NCBI RefSeq assembly: GCF_020166435.1 | Contig: NZ_JAINZP010000021.1 | Location: forward strand, 17,342-81,341 | Length of the DNA: 64,000 nt | Direction: 5' to 3' | Origin: Pectobacterium versatile | GTDB lineage: Bacteria; Pseudomonadota; Gammaproteobacteria; Enterobacterales; Enterobacteriaceae | In this document: one piece after another, positions 19,708 to 29,441 of the stretch | How the letters are laid out: each line of letters begins with the position of its first letter | How positions within the stretch are numbered: position 1 is the stretch's first letter | Made by a program: the position numbers and the translations under genes | Notes under the pieces: model-generated | What the model was told of the DNA's origin: nothing | The model's input: only the letters and a program-made list of their open reading frames with translations | The model's database searches: none

Positions 19708-20334
19708 ATGACAGGTTACAATAATAATCATGGGGCATTAAACAATCATTACATAGAGAAAATGAAAACGGTGATTGGTAATGCAGTACAAGACCATCAC
19801 AGAACAATGGCTGTAGTCATGTTGCTCCGATTACCTGATCATGTTAATGACAGCAACGATATCCCCACTATGATTAATTATAGCCAAGGAATTATGAGTC
19901 GTTTTATCGAGTCACTGAATGCGAAGATTGCTTCTCTTATGAATAAAAAGAAAAAACAAGATATCAGAACACATCCTTGCCATCTGAGATATTCATGGGT
20001 TCGTGAATATTGCCAGAATGGAAAACCTCACTACCACGCTGTTATCTATGTAAATAAAGATTCATTCCATTCACTTGGTGATTATATGAAAATTTCAGAT
20101 AACTTAGGCTCACTAATTCGTGAAGCATGGTTAAGTGCGTTAAATTTAATTGGTCACAATGAATATCTAAGTCTGGTTCATTTTCCAGAAAACCCCCTTT
20201 ATTATCTAAATGTCAATGAATCCCAGTACCCTCAGGTTTTCAATGACCTGATGTATCGCCTTAGCTACTTTGCTAAGGATAAATCAAAGAGTTATAGCAA
20301 AGAACAGCGTTCTTTTGGATGCAGTCAGCGCTAA
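19708..20334 (+). CDS. Inovirus Gp2-like protein (YagK/YfjJ C-terminal family)
   Basis: 208 residues; AAGGGAG lies 9 nt before the ATG. The central KPHYHAVIYVNKDSF (His108 and His110) is the HUH-like motif of Rep-related proteins, preceded by LRYSWVREY and followed by SLIREAWLSAL, all typical of the inovirus Gp2 family seen in prophage-like islands. HUH Reps nick DNA at an origin through a Tyr; candidate Tyr residues are abundant near the C terminus (YRLSYFAKD). Whether it replicates the island is unknown. Confidence 0.85.
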   Translation: MTGYNNNHGALNNHYIEKMKTVIGNAVQDHHRTMAVVMLLRLPDHVNDSNDIPTMINYSQGIMSRFIESLNAKIASLMNKKKKQDIRTHPCHLRYSWVREYCQNGKPHYHAVIYVNKDSFHSLGDYMKISDNLGSLIREAWLSALNLIGHNEYLSLVHFPENPLYYLNVNESQYPQVFNDLMYRLSYFAKDKSKSYSKEQRSFGCSQR

Positions 20335-20386
20335 AAGAGAATCCGTGATATTAGGGCAAAAAAAGTATAATTCACTTCGTGGTTAA

Positions 20387-20582
20387 TTAGACGTTAGGAA
20401 TAGGAAACTGAATGAAGCGATCTGGTGACGAAATCGTCAGTGACCGAGTAGCCCGGGAAATGGCTACATAAAAGCGTTTCGCTTGTGCTTGGCGTTCATT
20501 AACAAAATGGGGCACGTTAGGAATAACGACATGATCAAATTCAAGCCCCTTTAATAGCAGCGGATGCAGAGGGTTTCTGCGG
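20387..20582 (-). pseudogene. 3' fragment of a UvrD-like helicase gene
   Basis: The frame downstream of the mrr stop reads HPLLLKGLEFDHVVIPN and then RFYVAISRATRSLTI, the motif V and VI region of superfamily 1 helicases, and ends at 20387. The nuclease or N-terminal helicase domains are absent and the frame opens directly at the mrr stop codon, so this is the last 65 codons of a deleted gene. A helicase of this kind often accompanies nucleases in defence islands. Confidence 0.75.
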
Positions 20583-21497
20583 TTACTCGAAGTAGTCCAT
20601 ATCCAATTTAGGCACTTTAACCAAGCGGGAAGATACACCCACCTCGTTTTCGATCATCAGGTGGACTAAACGTTCACCATCAACCAACACCATGCCTTCA
20701 ACGGAATGAGCAAAATCTCTCGCTTGTGCAGTGAAACCTGATGTAGTGATAAATACACCGCGCTTTGCTTTTTGTCCCGCTAATGCGCCATAGAAAGCCT
20801 GAAGTTCAGGGCGTCCGACGGTGTTCTGCCAGCGTTTAGCCTGCACATACACCTTTTCTAGCCCCAGCTTATCAAGTGAAATAATGCCATCAATGCCGCC
20901 ATCCCCAGTACCGCCTACGCGCTGAAGATCATCGCGATGTCCGCCATAGCCCAGTCGGTGAAGCACATCCAAAACAATGACTTCAAAACGCGCCGGAGAG
21001 ACCTGTAATAAATTCTCTAGCACTTCAACAGCGACAGCGTCACGTAGCTCTTTTAACGCTTGATCGAGGCGATCGTCAGGGCTGCTTTTCGCTAATTCTT
21101 CATGCGTGAGCAACGTTGGACTTTGATCCAATTCCACAGCATCAGATTGTTGTTTGAGTTTGACATCCATGAAATCAAACGCCAGATGGTTCACTTGTTC
21201 TTCCGTTAGCGGTTGAGGATGAGCCTGTATCCAATGAAGCCCTTCCGTGGTTAAACACCACTTTCCTCTTGATAGGCTTTGAGATAGCCCCGCACGTTTC
21301 AAGCGATCATGCGCCCAGCCAGTTCGGTTTTTATACACCAACTGACCGCTAGCAATCATCACCGCACGCTGATTATCATCGAGGCCAAGCATATCAGCAG
21401 CAGCTTCGTGCGCATCACGCGCAGGAACACCCTCGGGCTTGGTAGCTAAAAAACGCAGTACAGGTTCAATAAATTTATCGTAAGTTGGTACGGTCAT
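20583..21497 (-). CDS. mrr: Mrr-type (type IV) restriction endonuclease
   Basis: 304 residues: an N-terminal winged-helix Mrr_N domain (about 1-95), a helical linker and a C-terminal PD-(D/E)xK nuclease (about 165-280). The catalytic Asp203 in GGIDGII and Gln219-x-Lys221 in VYVQAKRW are visible, followed by GVFITTSGFTAQARDFA. Mrr cleaves DNA carrying foreign methylation. AGGGATG precedes the ATG. It lies 130 bp downstream of the ygjP-like gene in the same direction and may have its own promoter. Its 3' end recurs as a fragment at 2304-2417. Confidence 0.93.
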   Translation of the reverse strand: MTVPTYDKFIEPVLRFLATKPEGVPARDAHEAAADMLGLDDNQRAVMIASGQLVYKNRTGWAHDRLKRAGLSQSLSRGKWCLTTEGLHWIQAHPQPLTEEQVNHLAFDFMDVKLKQQSDAVELDQSPTLLTHEELAKSSPDDRLDQALKELRDAVAVEVLENLLQVSPARFEVIVLDVLHRLGYGGHRDDLQRVGGTGDGGIDGIISLDKLGLEKVYVQAKRWQNTVGRPELQAFYGALAGQKAKRGVFITTSGFTAQARDFAHSVEGMVLVDGERLVHLMIENEVGVSSRLVKVPKLDMDYFE

Positions 21498-21627
21498 AGA
21501 TACATCCCTGCTGATATTTTCTAATGATTAGAGACCAAACAACTGAATCATTACCGTATGCTAGATAAGACATTGCAGATCAGAGTGTTGTACAACAATT
21601 TTACCGCTAAGCTAAAGTAGGTACCGC

Positions 21628-22380
21628 CTAGCATAGATCGGAAAATATGACTCCCGCCATGCTATCCAAGCGTATTTTTACTATTTCCCATTCCGGCATC
21701 ACCTGTCCCATTAGCCGATAAAAACGTTCGCTATGGTTATGCTCAGCGATATGACACAGTTCATGTAGAATCACATAGTCGATGCATTCACGCGGCGCTT
21801 TGACCAAATAGGGATTAAGCGTCAACCGACCATGAGGAGAGCAACTCCCCCATTGGGTTTGCATGGTTAAAAGGCGTAGTGGCGGACGTTCGCTGACCCA
21901 TAATGTCTGTTCCAGCATCGCCTCTAATCGTCTGGAAAAGACCTCTTTAGCTCGTGTTTTATACCAACCCACAAGCAACTGCCGAACCTTTGCTGCGTTT
22001 CTCTGGTGTAGAGCCACTTCCAGCTTGCCGCGCAGCATCTTGACGCCCTGTATCCCTGATGGCTCTTCAAGCACCTTTAGCAGATATTGCTTACCCAGGT
22101 AATAATGACTCTCCCCGCTAATGTACTGCCGTGGGGTGATGTATTCACGCTGCTGGCGAAAATCACGTAGTTGTTGATATATCCAACGACCACGCTTTTT
22201 CACCGCATTCAGTACCGCATGATCGTTGGCGTCTTCTGGCGCTGAGACCACCACGCTACAATCTGGATGCACCTTAATCAGGATGCGTTCAGTTGCCTGA
22301 AGACGCGGAACACAGTCGAAGCAAATTCGCTCATCGCCATAGAAAAAGCACATTGACCGATGTGGGTACTGAGCAGACAC
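21628..22380 (-). CDS. YgjP/SprT-like zinc metalloprotease domain protein
   Basis: 250 residues from a GTG at 22380, 3 nt after the hsdR stop, so it is translated as part of the hsd operon. The zinc site HELCHIAEHNH (His206, Glu207, His210, His216) is the HExxH-x5-H of the YgjP/WSS1-like family, preceded by the family sequence TQWGSCSPHGRLTLNPYL. Such proteins commonly sit beside type I hsdR genes. Protease activity on DNA-bound proteins is plausible by analogy with Wss1 and SprT, but has not been shown for this group. Confidence 0.9.
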   Translation of the reverse strand: MSAQYPHRSMCFFYGDERICFDCVPRLQATERILIKVHPDCSVVVSAPEDANDHAVLNAVKKRGRWIYQQLRDFRQQREYITPRQYISGESHYYLGKQYLLKVLEEPSGIQGVKMLRGKLEVALHQRNAAKVRQLLVGWYKTRAKEVFSRRLEAMLEQTLWVSERPPLRLLTMQTQWGSCSPHGRLTLNPYLVKAPRECIDYVILHELCHIAEHNHSERFYRLMGQVMPEWEIVKIRLDSMAGVIFSDLC

Positions 22381-22383
22381 GGC

Positions 22384-25300
22384 TTAACCCCCACTCAACC
22401 CGACGCGGGTGATTTGTACGATCATCTCCACCATCCTTTTTGCTTGATCCATACCACCGCCAATCGCTTTGCATTCTTTAAACAACATCGGTAGCAGTTT
22501 CTTACGGATATCCGCTTCAATGTTTTGTGGATTAATCGAGTGTTCTGCCACCGAGACATCGACAAGCTGATCGAGAGTAAATGCCAGTTTTACCCATTTA
22601 TCCTGTACCTGTGCATCAGTAATCGCAAAAACCTCCGGCAGAATTTTTCTGAATACGCCAAAATAAGCTTGAGCATGGTGATTACCGGCAAATGCATCGG
22701 GGATATCATTCAGCCGACGTTCTTGTACCTGCTCTTCAAACTCACGAAACAGCAGGTATTGCTTCAACGGATGATCAAATAGCTTCTCCGCTTCTTCAAT
22801 CGCCTGACGCAATAGCTTAGAAAAAGCCTCCTGCGCGTAAGGATCGTCACGCAGTTGCTGTTCAATCATACGCGTGACGCGTGTTTTGATGATGTCTGTT
22901 TCGTTGCGGGTTTTCTCATCGCTCCAGTCTTCGGGGGGCTCGTTACGGCCCATTTGACTCACTTCATACACCCCACCAGGCTCCCGCACGCTAACACCGA
23001 CCACATGCTTATCCAGCAGTTTTTTAACTTGCGCAGCATACTCATCGTAATCGATACGTTCACCTGCATCCTGCTGAGCTAATTGCCGCAAGCTGGAGAA
23101 CTGTTTCATCGTTTCTTTATAGTGATAACGATCGTCATCACTGAAGCTTTTATCTTCAAAGAACGTAGCAGATTGCAACGCCACTTTCAGGCAACTGGCA
23201 AACGCCGTCAGCGCCTCGTAGAAGTCTTCACGCACTTTCAGATGAATATCGACGAGTTCGCCGTTCTGCTCTTCAATACGCGGTATCAGCACCTGACGCA
23301 GTTGTTCGATGTCATTCTTATTTTTCACACCGGCAAAAATAGCCCACAGATTTTTATAAAGCTGAGGTAGACGTTTGTACTCCGTACTCATCTGATCGTA
23401 GAGGCCAACAAGATCGTTAATGTCGTAACCGCCCTGGGTGCGTGAAGCGAGCTTTTGATAGTCCTTAATGGTGGTATCCAACTCACTGAGAATGCCGCGA
23501 TAATCGATCAACAAGCCGAATTTCTTTTTCGGATGCAAACGGTTAACACGAGCAATAGCTTGGATCAGGTTGTGCCCTTTAAGCGGCTTGTCGATATAGA
23601 GCACGGTGTTTTTCGGCTCGTCAAAGCCCGTCAGCAACTTATCGACCACAATCAGTATTTTTAGCGAGTCATCTTTATCAAAACGTTCGATGACATGCTG
23701 GGTATAAGCCTGTTCATCCTGCGAGCCAACATTCTCTTTCCACCACTGTGTCACTTCCGGCGTGGTGGACTCATCGATCTCGGTATTGCCTTCACGGCTA
23801 TCTGGCGAGCTGATAACCACCGCTGATTCAAATAAGCCTGCTTCATCAAGATATTTTTTATACTTAATCGCAGAGACTTTACTGTCGCAGGCGAGTTGGC
23901 CTTTTAAGCCATCATCAATGTTCTTGACGAAGTGATTAGCAATATCCAATGCGATAAGACGGATGCGATCGTCAGTGCTGTATATTTGCCCTTTTCTGGC
24001 AAACTTACGTTTGAGGTCTGTTTTTTGCTCGTCGCTCAAGCCCTCAGTAATACGCTCAAACCAGCTATCAATCGCACGTTCATTCACATCAAGGTCCGGA
24101 ATGCGCTCTTCGTAAAGCAGTGGGGTTACTGTTTTGTCTTCCACTGCCCGTTGCATGGTGTAGGCATGCACAATAGGGCCAAACTTATTGGTGGTTTTAT
24201 CGTCTTTTAACAACGGGGTGCCGGTAAAAGCGACAAAGGAGGCATTAGGTAGAGCCTGCTTCATACGGATATGGTTTTCACCGCCCTGGCTGCGGTGGCC
24301 TTCATCAATCAAGACGATAATATCTGAGCTGGTATTAACGCATTCTGGCAACCGGGTGGCAGTGTTAAACTTCTGGATCAGTGAAAAAATAATGCGTTCA
24401 GTCCCTTTGCCAATCTGCTCAGCTAATCGCGTACCGGATGTCGCGATAGCGGATGTTTTATCTCGTTTACCTGACAGTTCACCGCCAGAAATAAAGGTAC
24501 GGCTGAGTTGTTTTTCCAGGTCAATTCGGTCAGTCACCACCACAATGCGGCACTGCTTTAGGGTTTCATGCAGAATCAGTACTTTGCTCAGAAACACCAT
24601 CGTAAATGATTTACCGGAGCCCGTGGTATGCCAGATAACCCCGCCTTCACGACCCCCATCGGGGCGCTTGGTATTAATTCGCTCAATCAGACGCTTAATG
24701 CCAAACACCTGCTGATAGCGAGCAACGACCTTCCCCGCTTTCTTATCAAACAGCGTAAAATAGCGTGTCATCTCCAACAGGCGAAATGGTGACAATAGGC
24801 TAATTAACAGCTTATCTTGCCCGGTAACGGCAAGCTCACCGCTCGTTGTTAACTGTTGATACCAATCCACAACGGCTTGAGGCCGGTGGCTAAACAGCGC
24901 AGTGAATTGCCCAGTAGAAAGTGAGTGATTCTTGAGGGCATACATCTCAGCGTCAGAGATATCCTCTTCACGCCAGTTTGCCCAAAACTTGGCTGGCGTG
25001 CCGCAGGTGCCATAACGACCATCATGACCATTAATGGATAACAGTAGCTGGCTGTAAGCGAATAAACGCGGAATTTCATCGTGGCGCTGATTACGTAGGC
25101 TTTGCGAAATCCCTTCATCAATGGTTGGTCCTTTTTTGGCATTACCATCTGGGCGTTTGGCCTCAATGATCGCCAACGGAATACCATTCACGAAACAAAC
25201 GATATCAGGCCTGCGCGACTCAATACCATTGGAACGAGTCACGCTAAACTCTTCAGTAAAGACAAAGCTGTTATTTGCCGGATTATGCCAGTCAATCAAT

Positions 25301-25668
25301 GCTATGGTGGGATTGGCCTTTTTGCCATCAATAAACTCAGTGACCGAAATGCCGTATATCAGGTGGTTATAGAGCCGTTCATTGGCGGTAAGCAAACCTT
25401 CGTTCAAAGCCGGGTTGTTCACTTCGGCAATCAGGCTATCAATCGACTTGTCAGAGAGCGGGTAGTCCCGTCCTGCAAAAGTGAAAGTACGCTTTTCCAA
25501 TTGCTCACGCAGAATCTGGCTTAATACAACCTGATCCGCCTTATTACCACGTGTTGCCAGAGCATATTCAGGCGTTATGTATGACCAACCGAGATTGGAG
25601 AGCAATGCCAGCGCCGGAATTTTAGCGCTGTATTCTTCCTGAAACTTTGGCGCATATTGCGTACTCAT
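22384..25668 (-). CDS. hsdR: Type I restriction enzyme, R subunit (island 2)
   Basis: 1094 residues. The nuclease site is Asp155 in RRPDIVCFVNG with Glu169 and Lys171 in IEAK, the Walker A is TGSGKS at 349-354, the Walker B DEGH at 455-458, then AFTGTPL, LTGFDEP and the arginine motif ARVNRLHP. The DEGH box and IEAK motif place it in a different HsdR group from 2950-6198. ATG at 25668 overlaps the rhuM stop by 4 nt. It acts with HsdM (27912) and one of the two S proteins. Confidence 0.95.
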   Translation of the reverse strand: MSTQYAPKFQEEYSAKIPALALLSNLGWSYITPEYALATRGNKADQVVLSQILREQLEKRTFTFAGRDYPLSDKSIDSLIAEVNNPALNEGLLTANERLYNHLIYGISVTEFIDGKKANPTIALIDWHNPANNSFVFTEEFSVTRSNGIESRRPDIVCFVNGIPLAIIEAKRPDGNAKKGPTIDEGISQSLRNQRHDEIPRLFAYSQLLLSINGHDGRYGTCGTPAKFWANWREEDISDAEMYALKNHSLSTGQFTALFSHRPQAVVDWYQQLTTSGELAVTGQDKLLISLLSPFRLLEMTRYFTLFDKKAGKVVARYQQVFGIKRLIERINTKRPDGGREGGVIWHTTGSGKSFTMVFLSKVLILHETLKQCRIVVVTDRIDLEKQLSRTFISGGELSGKRDKTSAIATSGTRLAEQIGKGTERIIFSLIQKFNTATRLPECVNTSSDIIVLIDEGHRSQGGENHIRMKQALPNASFVAFTGTPLLKDDKTTNKFGPIVHAYTMQRAVEDKTVTPLLYEERIPDLDVNERAIDSWFERITEGLSDEQKTDLKRKFARKGQIYSTDDRIRLIALDIANHFVKNIDDGLKGQLACDSKVSAIKYKKYLDEAGLFESAVVISSPDSREGNTEIDESTTPEVTQWWKENVGSQDEQAYTQHVIERFDKDDSLKILIVVDKLLTGFDEPKNTVLYIDKPLKGHNLIQAIARVNRLHPKKKFGLLIDYRGILSELDTTIKDYQKLASRTQGGYDINDLVGLYDQMSTEYKRLPQLYKNLWAIFAGVKNKNDIEQLRQVLIPRIEEQNGELVDIHLKVREDFYEALTAFASCLKVALQSATFFEDKSFSDDDRYHYKETMKQFSSLRQLAQQDAGERIDYDEYAAQVKKLLDKHVVGVSVREPGGVYEVSQMGRNEPPEDWSDEKTRNETDIIKTRVTRMIEQQLRDDPYAQEAFSKLLRQAIEEAEKLFDHPLKQYLLFREFEEQVQERRLNDIPDAFAGNHHAQAYFGVFRKILPEVFAITDAQVQDKWVKLAFTLDQLVDVSVAEHSINPQNIEADIRKKLLPMLFKECKAIGGGMDQAKRMVEMIVQITRVGLSGG

Positions 25669-26711
25669 GGCGCATCCTTATTTTTCGGATTGGCTTGCCA
25701 CTGTAATAGCTCAGTAATATCCCACTCGCCCTCAGCCTCTTTTAAACGGCGCTGTTGCTCAGCAAACTGTTCATATTCAGCCTGAGCCTTATCATCCGCC
25801 ATTTTCTTACTAATGGTACCTGCGCCTTTTAATACATCGCGATCGTTGAATTGCAGAAATTGATCTAATTTTTCCTGCCAGTCGCGTAAAAATATCTGCT
25901 GACGGCGTCTGGCCTGATCTTCCGCAAAATCCAACCACATATTGACTACGCGGTTCAGTTCGTCGACCTCGCTTCGGTTGAGATAATTTTTAGCGACGGT
26001 AACATCCCCTTTGCGCACTTCATCGCCCTTGAAGCTGGTCAAGCCCATATGCGGTAAGCTGGCATCGGCGCGTTGGTGAATAAGCTCAGCAGCCGTTTTT
26101 CCGGTACAGGCAAAATGCAGTTTATTCTGGATAGTCTGGAAAAAAAGCGTAGTTTCTTTTAATGAGGGTTGATAATCCGCTGCGAGAGCAAAAATTTCCC
26201 GTACCCGTAAATAGACGCGCCGTTCGCTGGCACGAATATCGCGAATGCGTTCCAGCATCTCGCCAAAGTAGTCGGGTACCACTGACGGGCCAACCGGTGG
26301 ATTTTTCAACCGCTCATCGTCCATCACAAAGCCTTTGATCAGGTATTCCTGCAAGGTTTGCGTGGCCCACTGGCGGAACTGGGTGCCACGGGTTGAACGG
26401 ACGCGATAACCCACGGCCAGAACTGCTTCAAGGTTGTAATGATCGATCTCCCTTGCAACCTGCCGCTTACCCTCTAAACGAACTATCCGGAATTTCCGGA
26501 TAGTTGAATTTTGAGCAAGTTCGTCTTCAGCAAAGATGTTGATCAGATGCTCATTGATGGTTCGAACATCTTTACCGTATAGCTCAGCCATTGAGGCTTG
26601 CGACAGCCAGAGTGTTTCTGCTTCAAATCGACATTCAACCCGAGCACGACCATCATCGCTTTGGAACAGCAGGAATTCTCCCGCAGGGGCTGGAGGTAAG
26701 TGTTTATCCAT
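25665..26711 (-). CDS. rhuM: RhuM-family protein
   Basis: 348 residues with the whole RhuM family core: GRARVECRFEAETLWLSQAS, AELYGKDVRTINEHL, VGYRVRSTRGTQFRQWATQT and the C-terminal QAEYEQFAEQQRR. RhuM was named from Salmonella pathogenicity island 3, but most copies lie inside type I restriction operons, and no activity is established. The N-terminal part looks like a DNA-binding (winged-helix, KilA-like) domain. It overlaps hsdS by one nt (TAATG) and hsdR by four, so it is a true operon member. A decayed copy is at 2418-2892. Confidence 0.9.
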   Translation of the reverse strand: MDKHLPPAPAGEFLLFQSDDGRARVECRFEAETLWLSQASMAELYGKDVRTINEHLINIFAEDELAQNSTIRKFRIVRLEGKRQVAREIDHYNLEAVLAVGYRVRSTRGTQFRQWATQTLQEYLIKGFVMDDERLKNPPVGPSVVPDYFGEMLERIRDIRASERRVYLRVREIFALAADYQPSLKETTLFFQTIQNKLHFACTGKTAAELIHQRADASLPHMGLTSFKGDEVRKGDVTVAKNYLNRSEVDELNRVVNMWLDFAEDQARRRQQIFLRDWQEKLDQFLQFNDRDVLKGAGTISKKMADDKAQAEYEQFAEQQRRLKEAEGEWDITELLQWQANPKNKDAP

Positions 26712-27922
26712 TATGCCGCCTCCGTTTTCACCCGGCGTTTACCGGTGAGCAGTTGCTGCATCAGGGCTTTTTTTTCTTGTTTTAGGTGGTTGAGCTTTTG
26801 TTTTAGGGTTTCGATTTCTTGGTCTGCAATGTTAAGTGATGTTGAAATTGCTTTTTGCTCCTCTAAGCTTGGCAACAAAATACTAAATTTTTTCACCATA
26901 CCCGCATTTAGATTAGACTGTGTACCTTGTTGCCCTTGAAGTTTAATTCTTTCTTTCAAATGACTTAGAAAAAAATATAAATACTCATAGTGCAAATCTT
27001 GCTTCGGACGTATACCAAGAATTGCTTGAGAAGAACAAAGTGGAACTCGAGCAATACTACATTCTCCAATAGAAGCATACATTGCATAAAGAATGGTATT
27101 TTCAGGATATAGTTTCGCAGAGCTATTTTCCAAACCAATAATAGAAAGAGTCTTATCAGTAGATATGATCCACTTCCCTTGACTTGTCATATCAGATATC
27201 GAGACCCAAGGAATACCACCATTGTAGTATTCCTTAACAGAGGATGTAGGAGTTCCACCACTGCTCATATTGGCAACAGCTCCCAATGTCGTTTTTTTCC
27301 ACTTATCACTAAACCCCGGAAAACGTTTCTTACTAGTAAGTAATTGCTGCATCAACGCTTTTTTCTGCTGCTGGCTATTGACGAGCAGTTGTTCAGTGGT
27401 AGTGATCGCTTTATCCCAGGTAGAAAGGATTTTGGCGATTTTTTTTTGTTCAATAAGGGAGGGGGTATTAATCAATATTTCCCCACAATCAGGCACACGC
27501 ATGTGCGCAACAGTCCCCCCATTACAGAAGTTGTCAATCTGCTTTTGACAATACTCACTTAATAATGAGTAAAAAAGATAATAATTATCTGCTACATCAG
27601 TGTTGGTCCTATACATCATAGTTCTTTGCCCGAGGAATACTCCATTATCGTCCTCAAGAATACCAACTTCACCAACAGGAGCTTCTCGTGTAAAGATGAT
27701 ATCTCCTTTTTGAGGTTTTCCTCTTTTAACCCATTGTAAGTAGGTTTCTTCGGTTACATATCGAACACTCTGGGTATCTACCCGCCCATTACGAATATTG
27801 GTGGTTCGCAGCATTTTAAAATTGGTTTCATAGTCCACCACAGGCGCAGTTTTGTTCACACAGTCGATGATAGCTTCACAGGCATCTTTAATGGAGATTC
27901 GTTTCCACCCCTTAGGCACCAT
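26711..27922 (-). CDS. hsdS: Type I restriction enzyme, S subunit (full length, island 2)
   Basis: 403 residues from ATG at 27922 (MVPKGWKRISIKDAC), 11 nt inside the end of hsdM; the frame is open further upstream but that part is antisense-like and inside hsdM. Two TRDs (about 1-150 and 195-345) each end in a helical repeat with similar sequence (SLIEQKKIAKILSTWDKAIT and SLEEQKAISTSLNIADQEIE) and the same tail QKKALMQQLLT..KKRF / GKRRV. The TRDs are AT-rich. It sets the DNA target of HsdM and HsdR. Confidence 0.94.
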   Translation of the reverse strand: MVPKGWKRISIKDACEAIIDCVNKTAPVVDYETNFKMLRTTNIRNGRVDTQSVRYVTEETYLQWVKRGKPQKGDIIFTREAPVGEVGILEDDNGVFLGQRTMMYRTNTDVADNYYLFYSLLSEYCQKQIDNFCNGGTVAHMRVPDCGEILINTPSLIEQKKIAKILSTWDKAITTTEQLLVNSQQQKKALMQQLLTSKKRFPGFSDKWKKTTLGAVANMSSGGTPTSSVKEYYNGGIPWVSISDMTSQGKWIISTDKTLSIIGLENSSAKLYPENTILYAMYASIGECSIARVPLCSSQAILGIRPKQDLHYEYLYFFLSHLKERIKLQGQQGTQSNLNAGMVKKFSILLPSLEEQKAISTSLNIADQEIETLKQKLNHLKQEKKALMQQLLTGKRRVKTEAA

Positions 27923-29435
27923 AACCCAACTCCTCCAGATACTTCGCCATTTCAGCTTCCAACTCAGCCAATTGTATTTGCAATTGCTTACGCTCGGCAC
28001 GGACCGCCATCAGGTCGATTTCCTCTTCTTCTTCAAAGGTATCAACATAGCGAGGAATGTTCAGGTTGTAGTCGTTGTCACGGATCTCTTGTAGGCTGGC
28101 AAGATAAGCATATTTATCAACGTTATCGCCATTTCTGTAGGTTTTAACGATTTTGGCAATATTTTCCACGCTAAGGCGGTTCTGGTTTTTACCCGGTTTA
28201 AACTCTCGACTGGCATCGATAAACAACACGTTATCGTCAACCTTGTGCTTTTTGAAAATCAAAATCGCAGCAGGAATACCGGTGCCAAAAAACAGCTTTT
28301 CCGGTAGACCAATCACCGCATCCAACAGGTTTTCTTCAATCAGTTTCTGACGAATTTTCCCTTCGCTGGAACCACGGAAGAGTACGCCGTGCGGCACCAC
28401 GACACCCATACGCCCAGTTTTCGGCTTTAGGGTTTCGATCATATGTAAAATAAAGGCGTAGTCACCTTTGGTTTTCGGCGGAAGGCCACGGCGGAAACGG
28501 CTGAACTGATCGTCTTCCACATCACTGTACCCCCACTTATCCAGCGAGAAAGGTGGGTTGGCGGTGACGATATCAAACAGCTTTAAGTTACCGTTTTTAT
28601 CCAGCAGCTTGGGGTTACGGATAGTATCGCCCCATTCGATTTTGTGGTTATCTTCGCCGTGCAGGAACATATTCATTTTCGCCAGCGACCAGGTTGAACC
28701 AATCGCTTCCTGCCCATATAGTTCATACTGCTTGCTGCCGTGGTTTTGCACCACTTTACGACCGCATTTCATCAATAACGATGCGGAACCACAGGCGGGA
28801 TCGCAAATAGTATCGCCCGGCTGTGGATCGAGTAATTCTGCCATCAAATCGGACACTTCCGGCGGGGTATAGTACTCGCCAGCTTTCTGACCGCTGTTGG
28901 CGGCGAACTTACCAATCAGATACTCGTAGGCATTACCAATCACATCCAACTTACCGACGCGACTTGGTTTCAAATTTAATTCGGCGCTAGAGAACTCAAC
29001 TAACAAATCTTTCAGAATCCCGTTCTTTTGCTTCTCTTCACCCAGCTTGTCGGTATTAAAAGAGATGTCCTGGAACACGCTTTTCCCAGCGTCTTTCAGT
29101 TTTGTGCCGTTGGCTTCCTCAATCGCGTGCAGAGCCTTATCGATACGCTCGCCGTTACCCGGTTCATTCCGCTGCTGAAAGAGCGTATAAAAACTGGCTT
29201 GTGCTGGCAGAACAAAACGCTCGTTTTTCATCATTTCTTCGATCAATTCAGGTTCATCACCATACTCAGCCTTATAGCCATCGTAGTGATCCTGCCAGAC
29301 ATCCGAAATGTATTTAAGGAACAGCATGGTAAGAATGAAGTCTTTATAGGTATCGGGGCTGATGGTGCCACGGAAAATATCGCATACGCTCCATAACACA
29401 CTGTTAATACGATTCTGGTCGATCTTGTTACTCAT
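27912..29435 (-). CDS. hsdM: Type I restriction enzyme, M subunit (island 2)
   Basis: 507 residues, normal HsdM length. HsdM_N lies at about 1-150, the SAM-binding DPACGSAS at 212-219 and the catalytic NPPF at 293-296, and the C-terminal helices contact HsdS. It makes N6-methyladenine at the target chosen by HsdS. It starts 6 nt after the stop of the half-sized HsdS and ends overlapping the full HsdS by 11 nt, so both S proteins are co-translated with it. Confidence 0.95.
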   Translation of the reverse strand: MSNKIDQNRINSVLWSVCDIFRGTISPDTYKDFILTMLFLKYISDVWQDHYDGYKAEYGDEPELIEEMMKNERFVLPAQASFYTLFQQRNEPGNGERIDKALHAIEEANGTKLKDAGKSVFQDISFNTDKLGEEKQKNGILKDLLVEFSSAELNLKPSRVGKLDVIGNAYEYLIGKFAANSGQKAGEYYTPPEVSDLMAELLDPQPGDTICDPACGSASLLMKCGRKVVQNHGSKQYELYGQEAIGSTWSLAKMNMFLHGEDNHKIEWGDTIRNPKLLDKNGNLKLFDIVTANPPFSLDKWGYSDVEDDQFSRFRRGLPPKTKGDYAFILHMIETLKPKTGRMGVVVPHGVLFRGSSEGKIRQKLIEENLLDAVIGLPEKLFFGTGIPAAILIFKKHKVDDNVLFIDASREFKPGKNQNRLSVENIAKIVKTYRNGDNVDKYAYLASLQEIRDNDYNLNIPRYVDTFEEEEEIDLMAVRAERKQLQIQLAELEAEMAKYLEELGYGA

Positions 29436-29441
29436 AACACA

